From a bacterium (GTDB lineage Bacteria > Vulcanimicrobiota > Vulcanimicrobiia > Vulcanimicrobiales > Vulcanimicrobiaceae), in NCBI GenBank assembly GCA_021790935.1, contig JAJYFL010000005.1, positions 62,001 through 126,000 of the forward strand: a stretch of DNA of 64,000 nt, in the 5' to 3' direction. This document shows, in pieces, positions 8,971 to 17,457 of this stretch. How positions within the stretch are numbered: the first letter of the stretch is position 1; every line of letters begins with the position of its first letter. The notes under the pieces are model-generated. The model had not been told where the DNA came from. It worked only from the letters and a program-made list of their open reading frames with translations, and searched no databases. A program made the position numbers and the translations under genes.

Positions 8971-9483
8971 TCAATAGGTGATGAACGTGGTAACGTCAAT
9001 GCCCGGCAGAGCGTTTCGCCCGTTAAGTGCGACCAGCTCGATGAGGAACGCGAACCCTTCGACCTTTGCCCCCAGGCGCTCGAGCAGGCGCCGCGTCGCC
9101 ATCGCCGTTCCGCCGGTTGCGAGCAAGTCGTCGACGACCACGACGGTATCCCCGCGGCCAAGCGCGTCTTCGTGGATCTCCAGCGAGTTAGTGCCGTATT
9201 CGAGCGCGTATGACTCGCTGAGCTTGCTGTAAGGCAGCTTCCCGGGCTTGCGCACGGGCACGAACCCCGCGCCGATCGCGTAGGCCAGCGGCGCGCCGAG
9301 CATGTACCCGCGCGCCTCGATGCCGACGACATAGTCGATGCCGCGGCCCCGGTAGCGCGTCACAAAGAGATCGACTGCTTGCTTGAACCCCTGCGGGTCT
9401 TTGAGCAGCGGCGTAATATCGCGAAAAAGAATGCCCGGAATAGGAAAGTCGGGGATAGCGCGAATCAACTCTTTGACGTCCAC
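8971..9483 (-). CDS. apt: Adenine phosphoribosyltransferase
   Basis: This enzyme of purine salvage joins adenine and PRPP to AMP. The PRPP-binding motif is clear (VVVVDDLLATGGTA), as are IPDFPIPGILFRDITPLL at the N-terminus and GIEARGYMLGAPLAYAIG. The frame is open up to an ATG at 9549, but the GTG at 9483 gives a 170-residue protein of normal family length and conserved start, so it is preferred. The start is uncertain because no strong ribosome binding site is seen at either position. It is the first gene of the apt-rel unit. Confidence 0.93.
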   Translation of the reverse strand: MDVKELIRAIPDFPIPGILFRDITPLLKDPQGFKQAVDLFVTRYRGRGIDYVVGIEARGYMLGAPLAYAIGAGFVPVRKPGKLPYSKLSESYALEYGTNSLEIHEDALGRGDTVVVVDDLLATGGTAMATRRLLERLGAKVEGFAFLIELVALNGRNALPGIDVTTFITY

Positions 9484-9575
9484 GAGGAACCAGGATTCCG
9501 TGGAACGGCGGCGGCAGCCTTTTCGTTGCCCTGATTGGTAAGGTTGCATGACGTTTTACTAGAAGGAACGGACGC

Positions 9576-9872
9576 ATGAAGCAGAGAGTAATGGCCGCAG
9601 TCTTGACCGCTGCGATCGCCCTGGGCGGAACGGCACCTGCCCTGGCCGACGGCGCTGCCAGCACGCGCAACATCGTTCTTTTCGGCGCCGCCGCGGCTTT
9701 GCTGATCACAAACTACGAACACAAGCTGCGGGCCAAGCACGCCGAGCACATGGAGACCGCGCGCCGCCAGTCCGCGTACCGCGACTGGTACTACCATAAG
9801 TTCGGGTACTACCCGACGAACGAGCAGTTCGTAAAGTGGTACGTGCAGACGTACGGGGTCAAACCGAGCTGA
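9576..9872 (+). CDS. Small exported protein, unknown function
   Basis: This 98-residue protein starts with a signal peptide (MKQRVMAAVLTAAIALGGTAPALA) and a second hydrophobic stretch (IVLFGAAAALLITN) near residue 35. The remainder is rich in Tyr, His and Trp (DWYYHKFGYYPT, FVKWYVQTYG). The ATG has an AGAAGGA ribosome binding site about 9 nt upstream. It is divergent from apt and precedes a TonB-like gene by 7 bp. I do not recognise a family. Confidence 0.75.
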   Translation: MKQRVMAAVLTAAIALGGTAPALADGAASTRNIVLFGAAAALLITNYEHKLRAKHAEHMETARRQSAYRDWYYHKFGYYPTNEQFVKWYVQTYGVKPS

Positions 9873-9879
9873 GAGGCGG

Positions 9880-10737
9880 GTGACCGCAGCCACGAGCCCT
9901 GATTCGAACGCCGAAGAGCCGTCTGCGGGAAGCGGGTGGCTCTCATTCTTCTTCGGCAGCGGACACCGGCGGCGCCTGATCGTGGCCTTCGCGGCGGCGA
10001 TCGCCCTGCACGAGATCGCCGCCGGCTTCTTTCCGCCGCCCGCGACCGCACCGCAGAGAGAGATCGTGACCGCCGTGGAGATCGTGACGCTCCAGCGCCG
10101 CGCGGTGCCAACGCCAACGCCGCGCCCGACACCGGTCGTCCTCGTTCGCACCCCGGCCATCGCCCCCGCGCGGCAACGGCCGCGCACGATCGCTCCGGGC
10201 CGCCCGGCGGCGCGCCGCCCCGTACGGGCACGTTCGTCCGCGGTGCGCCTGGTGCACACCATCCATCACAGCAAACCGGCGCCGGTGCACGTTGCGACCG
10301 GCGCTCAGAGCATCACGGCCGGTGCCGGGCCCGGCGGCGCCGGCACCGGCCAAAGCGGCACTGGGAACGGCACCGGCGGCGCGCCGGCGGCCAACGAGCC
10401 GTGCGGCTACGTCGAATTCGTCAACGTCGGCGGCCTCTCGAAATACGACCGGCGCACCGGCGGTTACTTCGTGAACATCCGCATGACCGTCCACTTCCCC
10501 GACCATCATACGGAGTCGGTGCGGCTCGATTATCCTTGGTACTATCCGAGCCAAGCCGCCAACCCGTGGTCGGCGCAGAACTTGGCGAACCCGAACTTCC
10601 CCGTTACACTCCAGACGCCGCCGCCCGGCCAGGCCCAAAACGAGCCGCCCCTCCTGCAATACGTGATCGCCCACTCCACGCCCGACGGGTACACGCTGCT
10701 CAAGAACTGCCCGGGAGGCGCTTCCACGGGCATGTGA
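9880..10737 (+). CDS. TonB-like membrane-anchored protein with Pro-rich linker
   Basis: This 285-residue protein starts at a GTG 7 bp after the previous gene. It has a short cytoplasmic N-terminus, one transmembrane helix at about 33-52, then a basic Pro/Thr/Arg-rich periplasmic linker (VPTPTPRPTPVVL) and a Gly-rich hinge (GAGPGGAGTGQSGTG) before a C-terminal domain of about 110 residues containing Cys pairs and FVNIRMTVHFPDHH. The architecture is that of TonB-type energy transducers. The C-terminal domain lacks an obvious YP-x-A motif, so a TonB role is only a possibility. Confidence 0.6.
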   Translation: MTAATSPDSNAEEPSAGSGWLSFFFGSGHRRRLIVAFAAAIALHEIAAGFFPPPATAPQREIVTAVEIVTLQRRAVPTPTPRPTPVVLVRTPAIAPARQRPRTIAPGRPAARRPVRARSSAVRLVHTIHHSKPAPVHVATGAQSITAGAGPGGAGTGQSGTGNGTGGAPAANEPCGYVEFVNVGGLSKYDRRTGGYFVNIRMTVHFPDHHTESVRLDYPWYYPSQAANPWSAQNLANPNFPVTLQTPPPGQAQNEPPLLQYVIAHSTPDGYTLLKNCPGGASTGM

Positions 10738-10802
10738 AACACGCACCGTCGGCGCCCGGTACACCTTAGGTGAATGCCGCGCACGCGCTTTGGAGGCGTC
10801 CT

Positions 10803-11585
10803 ATGCGAGTTTCGTTCCCTTTGGCAGCGCTCTTTGCCACCGTCGCCCTGGCCGGCTGCGTCAGCTTCGGCGGCCACATCAGCAACAGCCACGCCTATCA
10901 CCAAAGCCTGCACCGGAGCTTCGCGACCTCCGGACCGGCGAGCGTTCACCTGACGAACGTCTCGGGCAGTATCACGGTCCGAGCCTGGAACAAGCCAGAG
11001 GTCCAGATCGACGCACTAAAATACGGCGGTTCGCAACGCGACCTCACGGAGACCGACGTCGCGATCGACCGCCACGGCAACACCATTCGCGTGCACACCA
11101 AGTATCTGAAGCAAGATGGTGCCTTCGGGCTCGACGTGCATCACGGCGCTAGCATCGACTACACGCTGCACGTGCCGGCGCGAACGGCCCTCGAGATCAA
11201 GAACGTCTCCGGCTCGGTGCGCGTCGAGGGAATCGCCGGTCGCGTGCGCATCGCCGACGTGAGCGGCAGCATTAAGGCGAGCGCCGTCGGCGGGGACGTT
11301 CGAATCGCCACCACCTCCGGCAGCATCGACGCCTCGATGCCGCACCTGGCTGGAAACACCTCGGTCGACATCGCCACGGTGAGCGGCAGTATCAACCTCA
11401 CGATCCCCAAGAACAGTAGCGCCTCGCTGAAGATGGGGACCGCCGCCGGTTCGATCTCGAGCACGTTCCCGCTGCAAGTGAAGAAAGAGACCGTGGGCAG
11501 CTCCGCGACCGGAAGGATCGGCCGCGGATCCGCGAGCGTTCACCTCGCCACGGTGGCCGGTTCGATCTCGATCGGCTCGAATTAA
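10803..11585 (+). CDS. DUF4097-type beta-helical lipoprotein
   Basis: This 260-residue protein carries a lipoprotein signal (MRVSFPLAALFATVALAGC, with Cys at about residue 19). The rest is a series of short repeated strands with the recurring pattern V-S-G-S-I/V (LTNVSGSITVRAW, IKNVSGSVRVEG, IADVSGSIKAS, IATVSGSINLT), as in DUF4097 adhesin-like beta-helix proteins. Such proteins are common in cell envelopes but their role is unknown. The ATG at 10803 is favoured because GGAGG precedes it by 6 nt. The next gene starts 4 bp after its stop. Confidence 0.85.
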   Translation: MRVSFPLAALFATVALAGCVSFGGHISNSHAYHQSLHRSFATSGPASVHLTNVSGSITVRAWNKPEVQIDALKYGGSQRDLTETDVAIDRHGNTIRVHTKYLKQDGAFGLDVHHGASIDYTLHVPARTALEIKNVSGSVRVEGIAGRVRIADVSGSIKASAVGGDVRIATTSGSIDASMPHLAGNTSVDIATVSGSINLTIPKNSSASLKMGTAAGSISSTFPLQVKKETVGSSATGRIGRGSASVHLATVAGSISIGSN

Positions 11586-11589
11586 CGCC

Positions 11590-14500
11590 ATGAGCAGAAC
11601 GTTTTTCGCCGCTGCCGCGCTTGCACTCTTAGCGTTCGTGGCGGCACCCGGGACGGCCCGGTCGCAGACGCCTTACATCTTTCAAAATCCAACCTTGAGC
11701 CGCACGCAGGTCGCATTCGAATGGGGCGGCGATATCTGGCTCGTCTCGCGCTCGGGCGGCCAGGCGCGGCGCCTGGTGACCGGGTTCGATCTCGAGGGTG
11801 CGCCGTATTTTTCGCCCGACGGTTCGAATATCGCGTTCAGCGGCGACTACAACGGCAACGTGGACGTCTACGTCGTCCCCTCAACCGGCGGCGCGCCCCG
11901 CCGGCTCACCTACCATCCCGGTGCGGATATCGCGGTGGGCTGGACGCGCGATGGGAAAGACGTCCTTTTCCGTTCGGGTCGCGCGAGCTACGCCGACGAG
12001 AACATGCTCTACACCGTACCCGTCGCCGGCGGCTTCCCCAAACCGCTGCCGCTCGCGATGGCGGAGTTCGGTTCGTTCTCTCCCGACGGCACGCACTTGG
12101 CGTACGTGCCGACGGCCGAATGGGAGCCGCAGTGGCAAGGTTATCGCGGCGGGCAAACCACACCTATTTGGATCGCGAATCTCGCCAACTCGAGCGTCGT
12201 CAAGATCCCGCGCCCCAACTCCAACGACCGCAATCCCATGTGGGTCGGCAGCACGGTCTACTTCTTGTCGGATCGCGCCGGTCCGGCCACGCTCTACGCC
12301 TACGATACGCAGACGCGCCGCGTGCGGCAACTCGTCGCCAACCACGGCTTCGACATGCTCTCCGCCAACGCGGGGCCCGGCGGGATCGTCTACGCTCAAC
12401 TGGGTTCGATGCATATCTACGACTTCGCAACGCACGCGGTACGCGCGGTTCCGGTCACGATCGCAGCCGATATGCCGCAACTGCGGCCGCACTGGATGAA
12501 GGTCGGCGACCAGATCCAGAACGCGAACATCTCGCCGAGCGGCGTACGCGCGGTCTTCGAGGCGCACGGCGACATCTTCACCGTTCCCGCACGGCACGGC
12601 GACGTCCGCGACATCACCGATACGCCTGCCATCGCCGACCGCGACCCCGCCTGGTCGCCGAACGGGCGTTGGATCGCGTACTTCTCCGATCGCTCCGGCG
12701 AATACGCTCTGCACGTAAAGGACCAAGAGGGCCTGCGCCCCGCGCGCGTCATCCCCTTGCCGTCCCCCTCGTTCTTCTACACCCCGACCTGGTCGCCGGA
12801 CAGCAAGAAGATCGCCTACACCGACAAGCACATGAACTTGTGGTACGTGGATCTTGCGCACCCGAAACCGGTACTGATCGACACCGCACCGTACGAATCG
12901 TTCGGCGTCTCGACCTTCAACGCGCAGTGGTCGCCGGATAGCCGTTGGATCGCCTACAACAAGCAGCTCCCGAACTTTCTGAATGCGATCTTCGCCTACT
13001 CGATCGCCGATCGCCGCTCCACGCAGATCACCGACGGCATGAGCGACAGCCGCGACCCGGCCTTCGACAAGAGCGGAAAGTATCTCTATTTCTTGGCAAG
13101 CACGAATACGGGGCTCACGGCGAACGGGCTCGACATGACGAGCGACCAGCACCCGACCTCGAGCTCTCTTTACATGGCGGTCCTGCGAAACGACACGGTT
13201 TCGCCGCTCAAGCCGCGGGTCGCCAACGAGCCGGTGCCCGCCAAGCCCGGCGGAAATGCGCACGCGAGTGCAGCGGCTGCGGCCGTGCGCATCGATTTCG
13301 CCGGCCTCTCCCAGCGCATCATCGCGTTACCCGTGCCTTCGGCAAACTACGTGCAGCTCGCGGCAGGGAAGGCCGGCGAGGTCTATCTCGTGCGCGCCCC
13401 GCTGACGAGCGTCACGCCGAATGCGCCGCCGATGTCGGTCCTCAAGTTCGATCTGCACTCGCGTAAGACGATCGAACTCGCAGACGGCATCTCCAATTTT
13501 GCCCTCTCGTTCGACGGCAAGAAGATGCTCCTGCAAGAAGGGCCGCATTGGTCGATCGCCGGCACGGCCGCGCCGGCCAAACCGGGCCAAGGAACGATCG
13601 CGACCGACGCGATGGAGCTCTATTCGGTGCCGAAAGAAGAGTGGGCGCAGATGTACCACGAGACGTGGCGCATCGAACGAGACTTCTTCTACGACAAACA
13701 TTACGGCGGCCTCAACATCGCGCAAGCGGAGCGCCGTTTTGCCGAGTTTCTTCCTGGCTTGGGCTCGCGCGACGATCTCACGTTCCTCACGCACCAGATG
13801 CTCAGCTACCTTTCGACCGGCCACATGTGGGTCGGGGGTGGAACGCAGCCGCGGATGCGGCACGTGAACGTCGGACTCTTGGGCGCGGATTATACCATAG
13901 CGCACGACCGCTACCGGTTCGCGAAGATCTATAGCGGTGAAAATTGGAACCCGCAACTGCAGGCGCCGCTCACGCAGCCGGGTGCGGCGGTGCACGCGGG
14001 AGAGTACCTGCTCGCCGTCAACGGCCGCCCGCTCTACGCAACCCAAAAGATCTACAAGTTCTTCGAAGAGACGGCCGGCAAGCAAACGACGATCGAGGTC
14101 GGGCCCAATCCGAATGGCGCGGGCGCGAGAGAGATAACGGTGTTGCCCGTCGCCAACGAGCATGCGTTGCGCAACTATGCCTGGATCGAGCACAACCGGC
14201 GCGAGGTCGATCGCCTGAGCGGTGGAAAACTCGGCTACGTCTACCTGCCGGACACCGGGTACGGCGGCTTTACGAACTTCAACCGCTATTTCTTCGCGCA
14301 GGTGGACAAGCAAGGGCTCATCCTCGACGAGCGCTTCAACCACGGCGGGCAGATCGCCGACTACATCATCGACCTCTTGAAGCGCAAGCCCATGAGCATG
14401 CTGGTGCCGCGCGACGGCAAGATCACGCTCGACCCGCCGCTAGCCGTCTACGGCCCGAAGGTCATGATCATCAACCAGTACGCCGGCTCGGGCGGCGACG

Positions 14501-14844
14501 CGATGCCGTGGTACTTCCGCAAGGCGCATATCGGGCCGCTCGTCGGCGTGCGCACGTGGGGCGGACTCGTCGGCATCGGGGGTTATCCAACGCTCATGGA
14601 CGGCGGAAACGTCATGGCGCCGCGCATCGCGATCGGCGGCCTGCACGGGCATTGGGACGTCGAAGGGCACGGTATCCCGCCCGATATCAAAGTCTGGCAG
14701 AACCCGCAGCTGATGCGCGAGGGGCACGACCCGCAGCTCGAAGCGGCCGTGCAGACCGCGATGCGCATGCTGCGCGAGCACCCGCTACCACGGTACCTGC
14801 CTCCGCCCTATCCCAACCATCACGAACGTATCCCGCACCGATAG
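11590..14844 (+). CDS. Exported tricorn-type protease (beta-propeller plus S41 peptidase)
   Basis: This 1,084-residue protein has a signal peptide (first ~25 residues), then an N-terminal propeller made of TolB/PD40-type repeats (for example PYFSPDGSNIAFSGDYNGNV, DPAWSPNGRWIAYFSD), a second propeller region, a PDZ-like segment (AAVHAGEYLLAVNGRPLY) and a C-terminal S41 peptidase core. The nucleophile Ser lies in YAGSGGDAMPWYF, the tricorn pattern. Tricorn proteases trim oligopeptides; the signal peptide here implies a periplasmic enzyme. It is probably co-transcribed with the DUF4097 lipoprotein 4 bp upstream. Confidence 0.93.
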   Translation: MSRTFFAAAALALLAFVAAPGTARSQTPYIFQNPTLSRTQVAFEWGGDIWLVSRSGGQARRLVTGFDLEGAPYFSPDGSNIAFSGDYNGNVDVYVVPSTGGAPRRLTYHPGADIAVGWTRDGKDVLFRSGRASYADENMLYTVPVAGGFPKPLPLAMAEFGSFSPDGTHLAYVPTAEWEPQWQGYRGGQTTPIWIANLANSSVVKIPRPNSNDRNPMWVGSTVYFLSDRAGPATLYAYDTQTRRVRQLVANHGFDMLSANAGPGGIVYAQLGSMHIYDFATHAVRAVPVTIAADMPQLRPHWMKVGDQIQNANISPSGVRAVFEAHGDIFTVPARHGDVRDITDTPAIADRDPAWSPNGRWIAYFSDRSGEYALHVKDQEGLRPARVIPLPSPSFFYTPTWSPDSKKIAYTDKHMNLWYVDLAHPKPVLIDTAPYESFGVSTFNAQWSPDSRWIAYNKQLPNFLNAIFAYSIADRRSTQITDGMSDSRDPAFDKSGKYLYFLASTNTGLTANGLDMTSDQHPTSSSLYMAVLRNDTVSPLKPRVANEPVPAKPGGNAHASAAAAAVRIDFAGLSQRIIALPVPSANYVQLAAGKAGEVYLVRAPLTSVTPNAPPMSVLKFDLHSRKTIELADGISNFALSFDGKKMLLQEGPHWSIAGTAAPAKPGQGTIATDAMELYSVPKEEWAQMYHETWRIERDFFYDKHYGGLNIAQAERRFAEFLPGLGSRDDLTFLTHQMLSYLSTGHMWVGGGTQPRMRHVNVGLLGADYTIAHDRYRFAKIYSGENWNPQLQAPLTQPGAAVHAGEYLLAVNGRPLYATQKIYKFFEETAGKQTTIEVGPNPNGAGAREITVLPVANEHALRNYAWIEHNRREVDRLSGGKLGYVYLPDTGYGGFTNFNRYFFAQVDKQGLILDERFNHGGQIADYIIDLLKRKPMSMLVPRDGKITLDPPLAVYGPKVMIINQYAGSGGDAMPWYFRKAHIGPLVGVRTWGGLVGIGGYPTLMDGGNVMAPRIAIGGLHGHWDVEGHGIPPDIKVWQNPQLMREGHDPQLEAAVQTAMRMLREHPLPRYLPPPYPNHHERIPHR

Positions 14845-14887
14845 AGAGGAAACACGCTGGCAAAGTGCATATGCTACGGTCCCTAGC

Positions 14888-15130
14888 ATGAACGATCCAC
14901 CGACGACGCGCGACATCCTCGACCTCCTGCTCGATTTCCGCGATGCGGTCCGCTCCCGCTTCGATGCCGTCGACCGGCGCTTCGACGGGATCGACCGGCG
15001 CTTCGATGCGGTCGACCGGCGCTTCGATGGGATCGAGGAACGGCTCGATCACCACGAACTACGCCTGGACTCGATCGATCGCCGCTTGGGGCGCCTCGAA
15101 ACGCGCATCGAAACCGTCGAACGCCACTAG
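14888..15130 (+). CDS. Small coiled-coil protein built of tandem heptads
   Basis: This 80-residue protein is almost entirely a predicted coiled coil. After a short N-terminus (MNDPPTTRDILDLLLDF) come heptads of the form RRFDAVD/RRFDGID, four nearly identical, then RRL variants up to the end. The heptads are encoded by a 21-bp tandem repeat. It has no signal peptide or membrane segment. It lies 44 bp after the tricorn gene and before a protease gene. I do not recognise a function; oligomerisation is inferred. Confidence 0.7.
   Translation: MNDPPTTRDILDLLLDFRDAVRSRFDAVDRRFDGIDRRFDAVDRRFDGIEERLDHHELRLDSIDRRLGRLETRIETVERH
14957..15040 (+). repeat. 21-bp tandem repeat, four copies, within the coiled-coil gene
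   Basis: Four consecutive 21-bp units begin with CGCTTCGA at 14957, 14978, 14999 and 15020. Units alternate between an Ala-Val and a Gly-Ile version of the same heptad, so units 1 and 3 are near-identical and so are 2 and 4. The unit is a multiple of three, so changes in copy number would keep the frame. Confidence 0.85.
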
Positions 15131-15152
15131 CCGCTCGCCCTCTCTGTCGCAG

Positions 15153-15188
15153 AAGCCTTTCACAGCACGCAGTTGTGGGAGGCTTTTT
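15153..15188 (+). terminator. Hairpin with T-tract that overlaps the next ribosome binding site
   Basis: A 12-bp stem including two G-U pairs (AAGCCTTTCACA, 15153-15164, with TGTGGGAGGCTT, 15174-15185) encloses a 9-nt loop and is followed by TTT. It looks like a rho-independent terminator for the coiled-coil gene. Its right arm contains the GGGAGG ribosome binding site of the following protease gene, whose ATG is at 15190, so it could also hide that site. Confidence 0.6.
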
Positions 15189-15189
15189 C

Positions 15190-16419
15190 ATGGAATCAGT
15201 TCGGCAGCCGGCGATGCGAACGGTCGAGTTCGGCATCTATCGCGACGGCGACAACAACCTGGACGCGTCACAAGGGGCTACGCTCGCACAGGCACTCCAC
15301 GCCAGCGCAAAGGATTCGCGCATCGAATACACGGTGCAGGATACCACCGCACTTCGCCGGTCGCGCGGCGACCTCGTAGAGGGCAAGCTCCGCACCGACT
15401 CGTTCACGATCGCAGACGGGACCCTCGGGCACGCGCAGGCCGGGAAGCCCCATAACATGGCCGATCCGAAGAACCTCGCCCACTTCGTCGCGCAGGTGCT
15501 CGACAACGCGCAGGCGTCCGGCGCGAAGCAGACGTGGATCGAGCTGACCGACCACGGGGCCGGCGACGGCGGCGGGCTCGAAGCGGACTCGACCAAAGGG
15601 ATCATGCGCATGCCCGAGATGGCCGCTGCGATTGCCGAAGGCGTGAAGATCCACTCGCAAGAGCATCCCGAAGATGCCGGGCGCGGCATCGACGGCGTAG
15701 TTGCAAACCAATGCTTGATGTCCAGCTTGGGCTTCGCCGACGCACTCTCGCACGCTGGAGTGAGATATCTCGCCGCCTCCCCGGAGACGATGGTCTCCCC
15801 CGGCGTCCCGAGCAACGTCGCCGACGCGATCGCAAAAAACCCGAACGATCCGCAAGCGATGGGGAAGGCGCTAGTGAACGACGTGATGCACCAAAGATAC
15901 GGCATGGACGGGCAGACGTGGGGACCCGCCGCAGCCTTCGACGTGCTAGACCTCGACCGCGCCAAGATGCAGAGCGTCGAATCCTCCGTCAAGGAACTCA
16001 ATGACGCCATAGCCTCCGAAAAAGGTAATGCCGGCGCCGTTGCGGCGCTGCGCGAGGATGCAAGAAGCGTCCCCGGCATGGTACGTTTCCATGGCGCTAC
16101 GCCCGATATGCCCTGGCACGCCGACCGCCCCGCAATCGAGCTGTACGGTACCATCGCAAGTGACGGGCGTTTGGACGCGCGGCTTCGCAAAGACGCTGCC
16201 GGAGCGCAATCGGCGGTCGAGAACCTCGTCGTCGCGCACAAAGAAAGCCACAGCTTCGGTCCCTTTGATGGCGACAGCTACGTCGACGCGGCCGGCCCGA
16301 CCACGCACTTCCCCGTCAACCCTGCGCAGATCGATCCCTGGGCGCCCAAAGTGAGCGAAACGAAGAATCGCTTCTTCGCGGAAACCGACGCCGCAGCCGC
16401 GGAGCGGGTTATCGCCTAG
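15190..16419 (+). CDS. Clostripain-family (peptidase C11) cysteine protease
   Basis: This 409-residue protein shows the caspase-fold dyad of family C11: His122 in WIELTDHGAGDGGG and Cys175 in GVVANQCLMSSLGFADAL, followed by YLAASPETMVSPG. The start GIYRDGDNNLD also fits clostripain relatives (MADNNL motif). It has no signal peptide, so it is probably cytoplasmic, unlike most secreted clostripains. The ATG at 15190 is used because GGGAGG lies 8 nt before it; a GTG at 15175 is less likely. The ribosome binding site lies inside a terminator-like hairpin. C11 enzymes usually cut after Arg or Lys; the substrate here is unknown. Confidence 0.83.
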   Translation: MESVRQPAMRTVEFGIYRDGDNNLDASQGATLAQALHASAKDSRIEYTVQDTTALRRSRGDLVEGKLRTDSFTIADGTLGHAQAGKPHNMADPKNLAHFVAQVLDNAQASGAKQTWIELTDHGAGDGGGLEADSTKGIMRMPEMAAAIAEGVKIHSQEHPEDAGRGIDGVVANQCLMSSLGFADALSHAGVRYLAASPETMVSPGVPSNVADAIAKNPNDPQAMGKALVNDVMHQRYGMDGQTWGPAAAFDVLDLDRAKMQSVESSVKELNDAIASEKGNAGAVAALREDARSVPGMVRFHGATPDMPWHADRPAIELYGTIASDGRLDARLRKDAAGAQSAVENLVVAHKESHSFGPFDGDSYVDAAGPTTHFPVNPAQIDPWAPKVSETKNRFFAETDAAAAERVIA

Positions 16420-16438
16420 CAGATATGGCGGGCGCAGC

Positions 16439-16471
16439 GCCCGACTTGCCGGGTCTTCGGAATTATCGGTG
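16439..16471. repeat. Palindromic repeat, copy 1
   Basis: The core GCCCGACTTGCCGGGTCTTCG followed by an ATCGGTG block also occurs, with few changes, at 17875-17908. The CCCGRC-TT-GCCGGG part is a short hairpin. The two copies lie in the same orientation on either side of the AbiEii-type module. Confidence 0.7.
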
Positions 16472-16499
16472 GGTTGCTGCCGGAGGGGCAGTTTTTTGG

Positions 16500-16685
16500 G
16501 CCGCCCCCCTTTCGCCCGTTCGCTCGCGCCGCCGGGCGCTTCTCAAGAGTCTTCTTCGATCCCCCGAGCCTGGCGAAGTTCCGGGCGGCATTGCTGTTGA
16601 GCACGTCTGAAACGAGTCCCGGGACGTGAATATCCACGTCGAGGCGAGGTACGGAGATTGAATCTAGCAAGTGTGTTCCCTGCAT
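16500..16685 (-). pseudogene. Possible frameshifted small antitoxin-like gene
   Basis: From an ATG at 16685 the minus strand reads VPRLDVDIHVPGLVSDVL, then ARLGGSKK, then AARANGRKGGGPKN. Many small bacterial DNA-binding and antitoxin proteins end in a tail like ARENGKKGGRPRK. The run of six G (minus strand; 16504-16509 on the plus strand) would need one more G to read KGGRPKK. The reading is therefore a guess at a gene broken in a homopolymer, or a sequencing error. It follows the AbiEii-type toxin on the same strand. Confidence 0.3.
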
Positions 16686-16758
16686 GGACGATCTCCGCAG
16701 CGCGACGCGACTCGGTGTCCGGCACGCCGCCGTTGTGAAAGCGGCAGACGCGTTCGAT

Positions 16759-17457
16759 TCAAAGCGTCTCGCGTGGAAGACGTGGTTCATCACAAAATGT
16801 CAACCGTTCGCTCCGTATCGATAGGTTCGGCAATGCTCCGCACGCGGCCGCTGCGCGCGTCAATCGCTCGCGTATACCATGCTCCAGCGCGTGCACGTTA
16901 CCATCTTCATAATATGCGAGCGCCTTGAGCGCCTCCGATGGCTGAAAGGCCGGCCCATACAATGCCTTCGCCGCAGCGAGCCCGCGTTCCAGCGCGTGAC
17001 CATGGCGTAAGATGACATCAATATCGCGGTAGTACCTCTCCTCTGCCCTCTGCAACAACACTTTCAATTTCGTCGCGAACACATCGTCGACAGAAGCCAC
17101 TTGCAACACACCATCGCGCGTGGTCTGTGGATCGCCGACGCGCCCAAAGCGAATGCGCCCAAAAAACGAAAGTTTCACTTCCGCGTCACCAACCGGAACG
17201 AGCACCGTGAGCGCGTCGCGCTCCTCCTGGATGACTTGCGATCCATTCAAGAGCGGTAACGCATCGAAGAGGCTCTTGCGGTCCATTGGCATGTGACTGA
17301 GGAAATCAAAATCGACCGATTCCCGATGGCCAAAATACAGCGCAAGTGCCGTCCCACCATACAGCGTGAAACACAGGCCGGCGACAGGACGTAGGTCATT
17401 CCAAATAGCGCGCTGCGCGGCCGGCAAGACATCGAGCTTTGGGTCGAACGTCTCCAT
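16759..17457 (-). CDS. AbiEii-type nucleotidyltransferase toxin
   Basis: This 232-residue protein carries the nucleotidyltransferase signature of the AbiEii/MenT group: YGGTALALYFGHRES with Gly-Gly at 34-35, followed by VDFDFLSH with the metal-binding Asp pair (D49, D51). A later VDDVFATKLKVLLQRAEERYYRDIDVILRHG matches the second conserved block with Lys and Asp. Such enzymes act as toxins in type IV-like abortive infection systems by nucleotidylating tRNA or other targets. The ATG at 17457 overlaps the stop of the upstream partner (TGATG). The frame extends further upstream but overlaps that gene. Confidence 0.82.
   Translation of the reverse strand: METFDPKLDVLPAAQRAIWNDLRPVAGLCFTLYGGTALALYFGHRESVDFDFLSHMPMDRKSLFDALPLLNGSQVIQEERDALTVLVPVGDAEVKLSFFGRIRFGRVGDPQTTRDGVLQVASVDDVFATKLKVLLQRAEERYYRDIDVILRHGHALERGLAAAKALYGPAFQPSEALKALAYYEDGNVHALEHGIRERLTRAAAACGALPNLSIRSERLTFCDEPRLPRETL

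Larger units (their letters stand above)
16420..16758. other. Intergenic stretch with a palindromic repeat and a possible gene remnant
   Basis: No convincing intact gene is seen in these 339 bp. It holds one copy of a palindromic repeat at 16439-16471 and a minus-strand frame that resembles a small antitoxin-like tail, described separately. No promoter or RNA gene was recognised. Confidence 0.5.

Noticed and set aside
8971-9549. Starting apt at the ATG at 9549.
   Set aside because: The extra residues are basic and unlike the family, and they run into the divergent promoter region; the GTG at 9483 gives the normal size.
14858-14887. Promoter for the coiled-coil gene (TATGCT at 14868).
   Set aside because: No -35 partner at a suitable distance, and the gene may be read from the tricorn transcript; support is too weak to list.
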